A stretch of 64,000 nt of DNA, taken from the NCBI RefSeq assembly GCF_009709615.1, contig NZ_WJYA01000010.1, forward strand, positions 1 through 64,000, in the 5' to 3' direction. A program made the position numbers and the translations under genes. Positions 8,647 to 17,855 of the stretch are shown piece after piece. The notes under the pieces are model-generated. The model saw nothing but the letters and a program-made list of their open reading frames with translations, did not search any database and was not told where the DNA came from. Each line of letters begins with the position of its first letter. Within the stretch, counting starts at the first letter, position 1. The stretch comes from Winogradskyella ouciana (GTDB lineage: Bacteria > Bacteroidota > Bacteroidia > Flavobacteriales > Flavobacteriaceae).

Positions 8647-10416
8647 ATGGCAGAAGCAAGTAAGAAAAAAATATTTGATGTATCGCTCTTCAAGCGATTG
8701 CTACAGTACATAAAACCATACAGAAATGTTTTTATTATTTCATTGGTTTGTGTCATCGGGCTCGCAGCTTTTGGTGCTTTAAGGCCTTATGTGCTGCAAC
8801 AAGCCATAGATACTCAAATAGCGGAAAGAAAATACGATGGTTTTGTGCTCTATGTGGCTGCAATGCTGGTGCTTCTGATTCTTGAAGTCATTTCACAATT
8901 GCTGTTTATCTATTATGCGAGTTGGTTAGGGCAATCTGTTGTTAAGGATATTCGTGTAAAATTATTTAAGCATATCCTAAAATTTAAAATGACCTATTTT
9001 GATAAATCTTCTGTTGGAGTTCTCATTACAAGAGCAGTAACTGATATGGAGCGTATTGCTGATATTTTTGGACAAGGTCTCTTTATGATATTTAGTGATA
9101 TTCTAAAGATGGTTGTTGTTGCTGGTGTGATGTTTTACATGAATTGGAAATTGGCACTTATAGTATTTACCACACTTCCAATTATTGTCATTGCTACAAA
9201 AATATTTCAGAAGTATATGAAACGCGCTTTTGAAGATGTACGCACTGAAGTTTCTAATTTGAACTCCTTCGTGCAAGAGCGTGTTACCGGAATGAAAATT
9301 TTGCAATTGTTTACGCGTGAAACTACTGAATATAGAAAGTTTAAACAGATCAACGAGCGACATAAAAAAGGATGGTTAAAAACGGTTTGGTACAATTCTA
9401 TTTTCTTTCCTATAGCTGAATTTGTATCATCATTAACTATGGGAGCCGTGATTTGGATCGGTGGATTAAATACGGTAGTTGGGCAAACGGCTTCAATGGG
9501 TGATTTAATCGCTTTTACCATGTTTATTCCATTATTGTTTAGACCATTGAACCAAATCGCGAATAAATTCAATACGTTACAAATGGGTATGGTTGCAGCG
9601 GATCGCGTCTTTAGAGTGTTGGATACCAAATCCAATATCGATGATGCTGGTACGTTAGAGGCCAATCATTTTAAAGGAGATATAGAATTTGATAATGTTA
9701 GATTCTCGTATATAAAAGACGAAGAGGTTCTAAAAGGTGTTTCATTTAATGTTGAAGCAGGTGAAACAGTTGCCATTGTTGGAGCAACAGGTGCAGGTAA
9801 ATCTACGATTATTAATTTGTTGAATCGTTTTTATGAAATTAATTCTGGTACCATAAAGATTGATAATACAGATATTAAGGAGATGACCCTAAGCTCATTG
9901 CGAAACCAAATTGCTGTGGTGCTTCAAGATGTGTTTTTATTTGCAGACACGATTCTAAACAATATCACCTTAAACAATGAGTACATAACTGAAGAAGATG
10001 TTGTAACGGCAGCAAAAGCTATAGGTATTCATGAATTTATTACATCACTTCCAGGTGGTTATCATTATAATGTTAAGGAACGTGGTGTGATGCTGTCTTC
10101 AGGTCAACGTCAATTGATTTCATTCTTAAGGGCTTACGTTACCAATCCAAGTATTTTAATCTTGGATGAAGCAACATCTTCTGTAGATTCCTATTCAGAG
10201 CAATTGATACAAGATGCTACGGATACTATAACCAAAGGTAGAACGTCTATTGTGATAGCGCATCGCTTGGCTACTATTCAGCAAGCGGATAAAATCATTG
10301 TTATGGATGCTGGGCAGATTGTTGAAATGGGCACTCACAAATCACTTCTTAAAAAGAAAGATGGATACTATAAGAACCTTTATGAAGTACAGTTTTTAAA
10401 GGCAGAGGCCGTTTAA
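8647..10416 (+). CDS. ABC transporter, fused permease and ATPase (exporter type)
   Basis: A 589-residue half-transporter, probably a homodimeric lipid or drug exporter of the MsbA/LmrA/MdlB type. Six membrane helices lie in residues 20-310. The ATPase domain follows: Walker A GATGAGKST at about 379-387, Q-loop VLQDVFLF, signature LSSGQRQLIS, Walker B ILILDEATSS, and switch His in IAHRLAT. I chose ATG 8647 over TTG 8632 because the TTG lies inside the palindromic hairpin and adds only MRKLK. The substrate cannot be assigned. Confidence 0.93.
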   Translation: MAEASKKKIFDVSLFKRLLQYIKPYRNVFIISLVCVIGLAAFGALRPYVLQQAIDTQIAERKYDGFVLYVAAMLVLLILEVISQLLFIYYASWLGQSVVKDIRVKLFKHILKFKMTYFDKSSVGVLITRAVTDMERIADIFGQGLFMIFSDILKMVVVAGVMFYMNWKLALIVFTTLPIIVIATKIFQKYMKRAFEDVRTEVSNLNSFVQERVTGMKILQLFTRETTEYRKFKQINERHKKGWLKTVWYNSIFFPIAEFVSSLTMGAVIWIGGLNTVVGQTASMGDLIAFTMFIPLLFRPLNQIANKFNTLQMGMVAADRVFRVLDTKSNIDDAGTLEANHFKGDIEFDNVRFSYIKDEEVLKGVSFNVEAGETVAIVGATGAGKSTIINLLNRFYEINSGTIKIDNTDIKEMTLSSLRNQIAVVLQDVFLFADTILNNITLNNEYITEEDVVTAAKAIGIHEFITSLPGGYHYNVKERGVMLSSGQRQLISFLRAYVTNPSILILDEATSSVDSYSEQLIQDATDTITKGRTSIVIAHRLATIQQADKIIVMDAGQIVEMGTHKSLLKKKDGYYKNLYEVQFLKAEAV

Positions 10417-10423
10417 TCTTTTG

Positions 10424-11209
10424 TTATTTTGGTCTAAAATCTTCTAGATTTATTGCTCCAGTCCCTAACATAATAAAGAAAACTGCGAATGAAATAATGA
10501 TGTAGGCGACAAAGAACAAGGCAAAGAAAATTATAGACCTTAAAATTAAGTCCCAGAAAGAAAGTTTAAAAATACGTGTTAATATATAGCAATTATATAT
10601 AAACATTAATGGCCATGACAGAAAGCTAAAGGACATATAGCTCTCTGGTGCGACAATCAATACCACTTGTGCTATCAATACAAAAAGTATGCTCAAAAAG
10701 GAAATGGAGTAGAGATAGATTATAATATGTTCGGTGAAATTATATTTCTTATTAAGAAAGACTACCCAAGAAATTAACGCGAAGAGCGGAATAAGAAAAG
10801 CATAAAACAGTGAATTGTACTCTAAAACACCTTCAAAAGTGTTATTTGCCATTACATCTTGATTCACTGTTATTTCTTCAAACATTTTTGAAAAATCAAA
10901 GTGTTCTAAGTAGAATTTTTTAATTATAAAAATAGAAAGACCAGATAATGTTAGCGATAGCCCAAAAAAGCTTATTGGGTTAATATATTTCTTTCTAACA
11001 CCATTGATGTAACCGACGATGACATCTTCAGGATTTTTAATGAGCTGAACAAATGTTCTAAGTAGTTTGTTATCATAATTGAAAAATGTTTCGCTTAAAT
11101 GCTCAAACAGATTCTTAAAGGATAATCGTTTTCTAATGACTTTTCCGCCACAGCTTTTGCAGTAATCGTCATTTTCATGTAAGTCGGTATGGCAATTTTT
11201 ACAATTCAC
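10424..11209 (-). CDS. DUF3667 zinc-ribbon membrane protein, copy 2
   Basis: A 261-residue protein with an N-terminal zinc ribbon (CKNC-x10-CKSCGG) and about five membrane helices from residue 85 onward. The conserved DUF3667 core is IKNPEDVIVGYINGVRKKYINPISFF. It starts with GTG that overlaps the stop of the upstream paralogue by 4 bp (GTGA), so it is translationally coupled. About 40% of positions appear shared with that paralogue by eye. The family is widespread in Bacteroidota and its function is unknown. It ends 7 bp from the convergent ABC transporter gene. Confidence 0.82.
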   Translation of the reverse strand: MNCKNCHTDLHENDDYCKSCGGKVIRKRLSFKNLFEHLSETFFNYDNKLLRTFVQLIKNPEDVIVGYINGVRKKYINPISFFGLSLTLSGLSIFIIKKFYLEHFDFSKMFEEITVNQDVMANNTFEGVLEYNSLFYAFLIPLFALISWVVFLNKKYNFTEHIIIYLYSISFLSILFVLIAQVVLIVAPESYMSFSFLSWPLMFIYNCYILTRIFKLSFWDLILRSIIFFALFFVAYIIISFAVFFIMLGTGAINLEDFRPK

Positions 11210-11994
11210 TTATTTAATGCGATTACGATTCCTATTATTAATCCAATTATAAGCATAAGGAGTATAAATGCAAGTAAATAGACTAACATTACCAATATGA
11301 ATTTTGCTGTAGTTTCCCAAAAACTTTCTTTAAATACTCGTTTTAGAACGAACCCAAAATAAATAAACGTTGGTAGAGTTATAATCGCAGAAACGATCAA
11401 ATAGTTTAATCCAAAAACTAGGAATAAAATACTGAAAACAGCAGTAATAATTATTATTTGAGCAGAATAATACAAATTAATGACCATATGCTCGGTAAAA
11501 TTATAGCGCTTATCTCCGAAAAAATAATAAACAGTCCAAGACCCTAAAGCTGAAAAAGGAACCATTATTATATATATGAGACCTTGGTAATTAGTCATGC
11601 CATCAAAACCTGAATTTAAAAAAGGATTATGTTCATTACCAGGTGTGTTGGCAATGGTGTTTAGAAATTCGGAATCGAACTCTAAGGCCTCCCTAAAAAA
11701 AGTGGTCATTAAAAAAACCTGAATACCAGCAAGAGTCAAGGAAATTGCAAAATACTGAAGTACATCAATATATTTCTTCCGTGTACCATTAATGTATCCC
11801 TCAATGACTGTTTCAGGTTTCTTGAATAAATCAATAAACGTTCTAAAAAACTTATTGTCAATTGAGATAAACTGTTCATTAACCTGTGCAGCAAGCACCT
11901 TTGGAGTCAAACGATTCTGAATCACTTTAGCACCACACTCATCGCAGAATTTTTGAGTTTCACGTAGGTCCTTATTGCAATTTTTACAATTCAC
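11206..11994 (-). CDS. DUF3667 zinc-ribbon membrane protein, copy 1
   Basis: A 262-residue paralogue of the following gene. The zinc ribbon is CKNC-x11-CDECG, and the core FKKPETVIEGYINGTRKKYIDVLQYF is followed by several hydrophobic helices. It ends in an almost continuous hydrophobic stretch (LLAFILLMLIIGLIIGIVIAL). The GTG start shares one base with the cdaA stop codon (TAGTG), giving a tight cdaA-DUF3667-DUF3667 operon. This context hints at a link to c-di-AMP signalling or envelope stress, but that is inference. Confidence 0.82.
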   Translation of the reverse strand: MNCKNCNKDLRETQKFCDECGAKVIQNRLTPKVLAAQVNEQFISIDNKFFRTFIDLFKKPETVIEGYINGTRKKYIDVLQYFAISLTLAGIQVFLMTTFFREALEFDSEFLNTIANTPGNEHNPFLNSGFDGMTNYQGLIYIIMVPFSALGSWTVYYFFGDKRYNFTEHMVINLYYSAQIIIITAVFSILFLVFGLNYLIVSAIITLPTFIYFGFVLKRVFKESFWETTAKFILVMLVYLLAFILLMLIIGLIIGIVIALNK

Positions 11995-12776
11995 TAAACT
12001 AGATCTTGTTTAATTTTTTTAATAAGGTCATCAGTGTCCTTAAACATTACAAACTCTCCATTCTTTATATATGAGATTTGCCCGGTTTCTTCGCTAACTG
12101 CAATAGCCAAAGCATCAGTTTTTTCGGTGATACCAACTGCAGCTCTGTGTCGCAATCCAAAACGTTCTGGAATATTCTTTTCATTATTTACAGGCAGAAT
12201 AACTCGAGTTGCTTTTACAACATTATTGTCAATGATAATTGCACCATCGTGTAATGGGCTGTTTTTAAAAAAGATGCTTTCTATAATGGGTTGTGAAACC
12301 AGAATATTCATGGAGTCACCAGTGTTGGTCAAAAAATCGAGATTATTATTACGTTCTATCACTATGAGCGCTCCAGTATTTGTGGTTCCCATTCTATTGC
12401 AGGCATTAATAATAGCATCTACATCTGTGGTGGTTTGGTCATCGTTTTTTAGGAATTTAAAGTTTTTAAAAATTCCCTTTTTACCACCAATATTGGTAGA
12501 ACCTACGAGTAGCAAAAACTTTCTGATTTCTGGCTGAAAGACCACAATAAGTGCAATAATACCCACTTTCATAAAGCCATCAAAAATGCTGTAAAGCATT
12601 TGCATTTGCAGGTAATCTGTAAGTCTCCATGCAAAATAGATAATAAGAATACCAATAAAAATATTGATGGCAACCGTGCCTTTAACCAGTTTATAGATGT
12701 AATAGAGTAGTATGGCAACAAGGAAGACATCTACAAAATCTATAAATCTAAAATCCCAAAGTTGTAAGTTTTCCAA
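11994..12776 (-). CDS. cdaA: diadenylate cyclase (CdaA family)
   Basis: Makes the second messenger c-di-AMP from two ATP at the inner membrane. Three N-terminal helices (residues 13-30, 37-52, 65-83) precede a DisA_N/DAC domain. Both catalytic motifs are intact: D177-G-A in SPLHDGAIII and R209-H-R in GLRHRAAVG. The length of 260 residues is normal. Translation begins at TTG 12776; the conserved start of the family (LWDFRFIDFVDVFLVAILLYY) follows directly and no ATG precedes it. It is first in an operon with two DUF3667 genes. Confidence 0.93.
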   Translation of the reverse strand: MENLQLWDFRFIDFVDVFLVAILLYYIYKLVKGTVAINIFIGILIIYFAWRLTDYLQMQMLYSIFDGFMKVGIIALIVVFQPEIRKFLLLVGSTNIGGKKGIFKNFKFLKNDDQTTTDVDAIINACNRMGTTNTGALIVIERNNNLDFLTNTGDSMNILVSQPIIESIFFKNSPLHDGAIIIDNNVVKATRVILPVNNEKNIPERFGLRHRAAVGITEKTDALAIAVSEETGQISYIKNGEFVMFKDTDDLIKKIKQDLV

Positions 12777-12810
12777 AGGTTAACGGTTTTTGCTAATTTA
12801 AGAATTTAAG

Positions 12811-13494
12811 TTAATAAATGATTTCAACATTACTTATTTCGGATTTATCATTTAAAACCTGACTAAGTTTATATCTTAATCTAATATATTGTTGAAAGCT
12901 TATATCTTTATAAAAAACCAATTGTATTTTATTATCATTTTTTTTGTTAAAAGACTTACTTCTTAAAAATGAATCAATTTTCATGATGTCACCCTCTGTT
13001 TGTTGATCATTATAAAAATCTGATACAGAAACAAAATCATTTGAAATAAAGTGGATAAGTGCTAATTTGTTTTCACTATTAAAAATTTCATTGAACTCTA
13101 GGGAGTTAATATCAATTATATAATTTACATCCGTAAACTCAACAAACCCTAAACTCCCCATACTAGTATCATTACAAGTAAAGTAATTCTTGGCATCTTC
13201 ATTTTTGTGCATAGATGCTTTTTTGCGTTTGTCTTGTAAATACTGAATATGTGGTATGGCTTGTTTTAGTGTTAAGCGTTTATCCACGTTAACTAACCAA
13301 TTTGTTGTTCCAATGAGGTTCTTTCTGTTAAAAAGTGTTGAGTCTGGTTGGGTTTCGTCATAAAAAATATAAGCTGGTGATACATCCTTAACCTCTGTAA
13401 TTTTAGCATTTTCAATTTCTGGTAATTGTACAATGCGTTCGTTATCACAATTTAGCAGAAATAAAATAAATAGTAGGTATATGTAACGCTTCAT
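12811..13494 (-). CDS. hypothetical lipoprotein downstream of folP
   Basis: A 227-residue protein with a short signal sequence and lipobox LLNC at residues 13-16. The body is mixed alpha/beta with no motif I recognise; notable segments are NWLVNVDKRLTLKQAIPHIQ and YFTCNDTSMGSLGF. Its ATG begins one base before the folP stop codon region, so it is translated from the folP transcript. The C-terminal part (KIQLVFYKDISFQQYIRLRY) looks loosely like the periplasmic domain of ExbD-type proteins, which I regard as weak. Confidence 0.7.
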   Translation of the reverse strand: MKRYIYLLFILFLLNCDNERIVQLPEIENAKITEVKDVSPAYIFYDETQPDSTLFNRKNLIGTTNWLVNVDKRLTLKQAIPHIQYLQDKRKKASMHKNEDAKNYFTCNDTSMGSLGFVEFTDVNYIIDINSLEFNEIFNSENKLALIHFISNDFVSVSDFYNDQQTEGDIMKIDSFLRSKSFNKKNDNKIQLVFYKDISFQQYIRLRYKLSQVLNDKSEISNVEIIY

Positions 13495-14367
13495 TTATTT
13501 GGTCTTAAGTTGGTTAAAAAGTGTGACACATTCCACAGCTTCCTTAACATCATGTGCCCGAAGAATTTTCGTCCCTTTTTCTAAAGCTATCATATGTAAA
13601 GCAGTTGTACCGTTAAGTGCATTGTCTGCAGTTGTGCCTAGTGTTTTATAAATCATGGACTTTCTTGAGACACCAGCTAAGATCGGTTGGTCCGTAATTT
13701 GAAGCAATTCCATATGGTTGAGCAGCTTGTAGTTTTGTTCTAAGGTTTTAGCAAATCCAAATCCAGGATCTATGATGATGTCGTTGATTTTTGCCTTATG
13801 TGCAGCGGCAATCCGTTCAGCAAAATAGAAATTGATGTCCATTAACAAATCGTCATAATCCGTTTGCTGTTGCATGGTTTGTGGATTCCCTTTCATGTGC
13901 ATCATAATGTAGGGTACACCTAATTTTCCAACCGTTGACATCATGTTGTCATCAAGTTTTCCTGCTGAAATATCATTCACCATGGCAGCACCTGCTTCTA
14001 TACTTTGTTTGGCAACTTCACTTCTAAAAGTGTCCACAGAGATTAAAGTATCCGTAAAATGTTTCAAGATTAATTCCACAATAGGCACCACACGCTTTAG
14101 TTCTTCCTGTTCGCTGACTTCATCTGCGCCAGGTCGCGAACTGTAACCACCAACATCAATAAAAGTAGCACCTTCACTGAGCATAGTCTCCACTTGTTTC
14201 AGAATCTCAGATTCAACTTTGTATGTGCCGCCATCATAAAAAGAATCTGGTGTAACATTAAGAATACCCATCACTTTAGGTGAGGATAGGTCAATTAATT
14301 TGCCTTTGCAGTTTATGGTTATTGGATGGTTCAAGATTTTAAATTTAAGACTCAAAGTTATTAACAT
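13495..14367 (-). CDS. folP: dihydropteroate synthase
   Basis: Condenses para-aminobenzoate with dihydropterin pyrophosphate in folate synthesis; the target of sulfonamides. The 290-residue TIM barrel shows MGILNVTPDSFYDGG (pterin and pyrophosphate binding), FIDVGGYSSRPGA, ISVDTFRSEVA, NDISAGK, PYIMMHMKG, IIDPGFGFAKT, LAGVSRKSMI and LRAHDV. All expected sites are present. The start MLITLSL is about 15 residues longer than strictly needed; a later start is possible. The stop is contiguous with the start of the next lipoprotein gene. Confidence 0.95.
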   Translation of the reverse strand: MLITLSLKFKILNHPITINCKGKLIDLSSPKVMGILNVTPDSFYDGGTYKVESEILKQVETMLSEGATFIDVGGYSSRPGADEVSEQEELKRVVPIVELILKHFTDTLISVDTFRSEVAKQSIEAGAAMVNDISAGKLDDNMMSTVGKLGVPYIMMHMKGNPQTMQQQTDYDDLLMDINFYFAERIAAAHKAKINDIIIDPGFGFAKTLEQNYKLLNHMELLQITDQPILAGVSRKSMIYKTLGTTADNALNGTTALHMIALEKGTKILRAHDVKEAVECVTLFNQLKTK

Positions 14368-14465
14368 ATTTCCAAATTCGTAAATGCTTATAAAAACATT
14401 GAACGCGTAACTTTGAACTTTGGACTAAATAAGCGAAATTTACGCAAAATAATAATAGTTTTTAG

Positions 14466-15008
14466 ATGCAAGATACATCAAAACAATACGATGCTGTTGT
14501 CGCCAAATGCAGAGCGCTTTTTGTAAATAAAATGAGTGATTATGGTAGTGCCTGGAGAATTTTGAGATTACCATCACTTACGGATCAAATTTTTATAAAG
14601 GCACAACGTATTCGTAGTTTGCAACAAAATGCAGTTAGAAAGGTTGATGAAGGTGAAGTAAGCGAGTTTATTGGCATTATTAATTATTGTATAATGGCTT
14701 TAATTCAATTGGAAAAAGGTGTAGTAGAACAACCTGATATGAACACTGATGAAGCCGCTCAACTTTATGATGAGAAAATTGCGTTGACCAAACAATTGAT
14801 GATGAACAAAAACCATGATTATGGTGAAGCATGGCGCGATATGCGTGTAAGTTCCCTAACGGATTTAATCCTTCAAAAATTATTGCGCGTAAAGCAGATT
14901 GAAGATAACGCGGGCAAAACTATTGTTAGTGAAGGTATTGATGCTAATTATCAAGACATGATAAATTATGCGGTTTTCGCCATGATTCATTTGGGAGAAG
15001 GTGAATAA
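14466..15008 (+). CDS. DUF1599 tandem-repeat protein
   Basis: A 180-residue cytoplasmic protein made of two homologous halves. Repeat 1 (about residues 8-85) carries KCRALFVNKMSDYGSAWRILR and SLTDQIFIKAQRIR; repeat 2 (about 100-178) carries the matching LMMNKNHDYGEAWRDMR and SLTDLILQKLLRVKQ. The DYG-x-AWR motif is retained in both. The family occurs in Bacteroidota; a nucleotide- or phosphate-ester-binding role has been suggested from its helical fold, but I cannot confirm it. Confidence 0.85.
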   Translation: MQDTSKQYDAVVAKCRALFVNKMSDYGSAWRILRLPSLTDQIFIKAQRIRSLQQNAVRKVDEGEVSEFIGIINYCIMALIQLEKGVVEQPDMNTDEAAQLYDEKIALTKQLMMNKNHDYGEAWRDMRVSSLTDLILQKLLRVKQIEDNAGKTIVSEGIDANYQDMINYAVFAMIHLGEGE

Positions 15009-15091
15009 TTGTCATTCCTGCGAAGGCAGGAATCCATTATAAATTTTAAAAAAAAACAATTAGATTCCTGCCTACGCAGGAATGACAAAAA
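15008..15091. repeat. REP-like long inverted repeat
   Basis: Two copies of a palindromic unit, TTGTCATTCCTGCG-AAGGCAGGAATC and its reverse complement with a TAC/AAG centre, face each other across about 30 bp of A/T. Each arm can fold alone (ATTCCTGC/GCAGGAAT) and the two arms can also pair with each other. GTCATTCCTGCG-type units are common dispersed extragenic palindromes. It fills the whole gap between the DUF1599 and DoxX genes. Confidence 0.85.
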
Positions 15092-15094
15092 AAT

Positions 15095-16189
15095 ATGAAG
15101 TATTTAGTTCAAATAAGCAGAATATTAGTCGGAGCCCTGTTTATCATTTCAGGATTTATAAAACTGAATGACCCTTTGGGCTTTTCATACAAACTTCAAG
15201 AATACTTTGGAGAAGATGTTTTAAACATGGAATTCTTAATTCCGTATGCATTATTGATTTCTGTATTTGTTGTAGTCTTTGAAGTGGTTTTGGGAGTGTT
15301 TCTTCTAATTGGTTACAAGCCAAAATTCACAGTCTATAGTTTATTGGCAATGATTGTGTTTTTTACATTTCTAACGTTTTATTCGGCATATTTTGATAAA
15401 GTAAAAGATTGTGGTTGCTTTGGTGACGCTTTAAAACTGACACCTTGGGAGAGTTTTACTAAAGACGTCATTCTTTTGGTGTTGATTTTAATATTGGTGT
15501 ACGGATTAAAACACATTAAACCCATATTCACTAAACTGCCAACTACAGTAATAGCTTTACTCAGTTTTATAGCATCACTTTGGTTTGGGTACCATGTATT
15601 GATGCACTTACCTGCAATAGATTTTAGGGCATATGCTATTGGGAAAAACATCAAAGAACAAATGACCATTCCAGAGGATGCACAGAAACCTATATTAGAA
15701 TACACGTGGACATTTAAAGTGAACGGTGAAGAGCAAGAGTTTGTTACAAATGGTAGTTATCCCCAAGTTGATGGAGAGTATATTGGTGTAGAAACCGAAA
15801 CCATTGACGAAGGCTATATTCCACCAATACAGGATTTTTCAATTGAGTCTGTAGATGAAGATTTAACGTCGCATTTTTTGGACATGGAAAACCTGTTAAT
15901 TGTAGCGATGTATAACATTTCAAAAGCCGAAGAGGACGGAGTAGTTAAGCTAAAAGCATTTACGGACAAAGCTATGGCCAAAGGTTATACCGTTATCGGT
16001 TTAACATCATCTGGTGAAACTGAAAAACAACAAGTAAAGCAAGACCACAACCTTAATTTTGACTTTTACCTGTGCGACGAAAAAGTGATTAAGACCATTG
16101 TACGCTCTAATCCTGGAATTGTTATCCTTGACAAAGGTACTGTGGTTGATAAGTCACATTGGAATGATATTGAGGATATAGAACTTTAA
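15095..16189 (+). CDS. BT_3928-type DoxX/MauE membrane protein with thioredoxin-like tail
   Basis: A 364-residue protein. Residues 1-145 are a four-helix DoxX/MauE-like domain (ILVGALFIISGFIKLNDPLGF) with a paired-Cys motif KDCGCFGDALKLTPWE, as in MauE/VKOR-like redox carriers. A fifth helix follows near residue 150-165. Residues 250-364 resemble a thioredoxin-fold domain (NLLIVAMYNISKAEEDG, YTVIGLTSSGE, NPGIVILDKGTVVDK) without a CxxC. It likely passes electrons for envelope thiol chemistry. It sits two genes ahead of a TlpA-like thioredoxin, which agrees with that reading. Confidence 0.82.
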   Translation: MKYLVQISRILVGALFIISGFIKLNDPLGFSYKLQEYFGEDVLNMEFLIPYALLISVFVVVFEVVLGVFLLIGYKPKFTVYSLLAMIVFFTFLTFYSAYFDKVKDCGCFGDALKLTPWESFTKDVILLVLILILVYGLKHIKPIFTKLPTTVIALLSFIASLWFGYHVLMHLPAIDFRAYAIGKNIKEQMTIPEDAQKPILEYTWTFKVNGEEQEFVTNGSYPQVDGEYIGVETETIDEGYIPPIQDFSIESVDEDLTSHFLDMENLLIVAMYNISKAEEDGVVKLKAFTDKAMAKGYTVIGLTSSGETEKQQVKQDHNLNFDFYLCDEKVIKTIVRSNPGIVILDKGTVVDKSHWNDIEDIEL

Positions 16190-16190
16190 T

Positions 16191-17267
16191 TTGATAAAAT
16201 ATCTCGTAAATAAACTATTCTACGCCTTCATCACCTTAATTGGTGTGGTTACGGTTATTTTCTTTTTGTTTACCATATTACCTGGCGACCCTGCCAAAAT
16301 GATGCTAGGACAAAACCAAACTGCTGAGCAGGTTGAAGCTGTAAAGAAAAAGTATGGTTTTGATAAACCGTTGGGAACACAGTTTTTATATTACCTTAAT
16401 GATTTATCGCCAATATCTTTTCATTCTAATAGCTCGAACGATTATACGCATTTAACTCCAAATAAATACAATGCTTCAAAACTGTTCAGTTTAGGGAGTA
16501 CCACTACGGTTATTAAAACGCCATATCTAAGGGAGTCTTTTACCAAACAAGGTAAAAAAGTAACCGAAGTCATTGGAGAAACCATTCCCAACACTTTTGT
16601 TTTAGCCGTTTCAGCAATCATAATTGCTATTATTATAGGAATTATATTCGGAATCATTTCAGCATTATATAAAGATACTTGGATAGATAAATCCATTCAG
16701 GTTTTAAGCACATTTGGTATGAGTGTACCATCTTTTTTTAGTGCTATTTTATTTGCGTGGTTCTTTGGGTTTGTGCTGCATAAATACACCAATCTTGAAA
16801 TGACAGGGAGTTTATATGAGCTAGATGACTTTGGTGAAAAAATGACCATTCAATGGAAAAACTTAATACTTCCGGCCTTAGTTTTAGGTATTCGTCCATT
16901 GGCAGTTGTAATTCAGCTGATGCGAAATTCATTATTAGAAGTTATGGGTCAGGAATATATTAGGACAGCAAGAGCCAAGGGTTTAAGTGAATATCAAGTC
17001 ATAAAAAAACATGCTGTAAAAAATGCATTGAATCCTGTTGTAACGGCAATTTCTGGTTGGTTTGCTTCGATGTTGGCTGGTGCGGTTTTTGTGGAGTACA
17101 TCTTCGGTTGGAACGGTTTAGGAAAAGAAATCGTAAATGCATTGAATACTCTAGATTTGCCTGTTATTATGGGTGCTGTTTTGGTTATCGCCATCGTATT
17201 TATCACCATCAATATTTTAGTTGATGTTATGTATGCATGGCTCGACCCAAGGGTTAAGTTGTCTTAA
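16191..17267 (+). CDS. DppB/OppB-type ABC transporter permease
   Basis: A 358-residue inner-membrane permease of a peptide-type ABC importer. The N-terminal signature LVNKLFYAFITLIGVVTVIFFLF is followed by LPGDPAKMMLGQNQT, and the EAA loop reads RTARAKGLSEYQVIKKHAVKNALNP. Six helices are visible. The start is TTG, one base after the DoxX stop codon, so translation is probably coupled. No partner permease, ATPase or binding protein gene is in the window, so it is an orphan that must combine with subunits encoded elsewhere. Confidence 0.9.
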   Translation: MIKYLVNKLFYAFITLIGVVTVIFFLFTILPGDPAKMMLGQNQTAEQVEAVKKKYGFDKPLGTQFLYYLNDLSPISFHSNSSNDYTHLTPNKYNASKLFSLGSTTTVIKTPYLRESFTKQGKKVTEVIGETIPNTFVLAVSAIIIAIIIGIIFGIISALYKDTWIDKSIQVLSTFGMSVPSFFSAILFAWFFGFVLHKYTNLEMTGSLYELDDFGEKMTIQWKNLILPALVLGIRPLAVVIQLMRNSLLEVMGQEYIRTARAKGLSEYQVIKKHAVKNALNPVVTAISGWFASMLAGAVFVEYIFGWNGLGKEIVNALNTLDLPVIMGAVLVIAIVFITINILVDVMYAWLDPRVKLS

Positions 17268-17298
17268 ATCTATCAATTAGTATTAGAATTTGAACTCA

Positions 17299-17793
17299 AT
17301 GAAACACATACATATGAATATTATCTTAATCGTTTTGGTTATGCTATTGGGTTGCCATACAGAAACGCCAACAATATTTTCGGAAGCTGCGATGAATGAC
17401 ACCTTTATTTCTCTAGAAGGTGAATCTGTTCAGTTCAAAGATGTTATAAAGCAGTATGAAGGCAGGCAAATAGTCATTGATGTTTGGGCAACATGGTGTC
17501 GCGATTGTATAGAAGGAATGCCTAAAGTCAAAAAATTACAGAAAAAATTCCCAGATGTAACCTTTCTGTTTCTATCATTGGATAGAAAACAAGAACTTTG
17601 GAAAAAAGGAATCGATAGGTTTAAAATTGAAGGAGAACATTACTATATGCAATCGGATTGGGATGGTCCATTTGGTGATTTTTTAGACCTCGATTGGATT
17701 CCGAGATATATGGTTGTGGATGCTGAAGGAAACATCAAACTATTTAAAGCCATAGAAGCAGACGACAAAAACATCATAGAAGTATTAAAATAA
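17299..17793 (+). CDS. TlpA-like thioredoxin lipoprotein
   Basis: A 164-residue periplasmic thiol-disulfide oxidoreductase. Lipobox MLLGC ends the signal sequence (Cys near residue 19). The active site is VWATWCRDCIEGMP, with cis-Pro in DWIPRYMVVD. I prefer ATG 17299 over TTG 17290 because it leaves a standard signal peptide. It follows the orphan permease by 31 bp and belongs with the DoxX protein upstream as an envelope redox group. Confidence 0.88.
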   Translation: MKHIHMNIILIVLVMLLGCHTETPTIFSEAAMNDTFISLEGESVQFKDVIKQYEGRQIVIDVWATWCRDCIEGMPKVKKLQKKFPDVTFLFLSLDRKQELWKKGIDRFKIEGEHYYMQSDWDGPFGDFLDLDWIPRYMVVDAEGNIKLFKAIEADDKNIIEVLK

Positions 17794-17855
17794 TTACTTT
17801 TGTTTATTCCAAGGAGTAGCTTAGAACCGTATTTAAATTAACAACTTTCATTATT

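Noticed and set aside
8632..8647. TTG start at 8632 for the ABC transporter
   Set aside because: It lies inside a palindromic hairpin and adds only five residues. ATG 8647 gives a normal start.
9103..9665. Minus-strand frames within the ABC transporter gene
   Set aside because: They are shadows of a strongly conserved coding region and have no recognisable motif.
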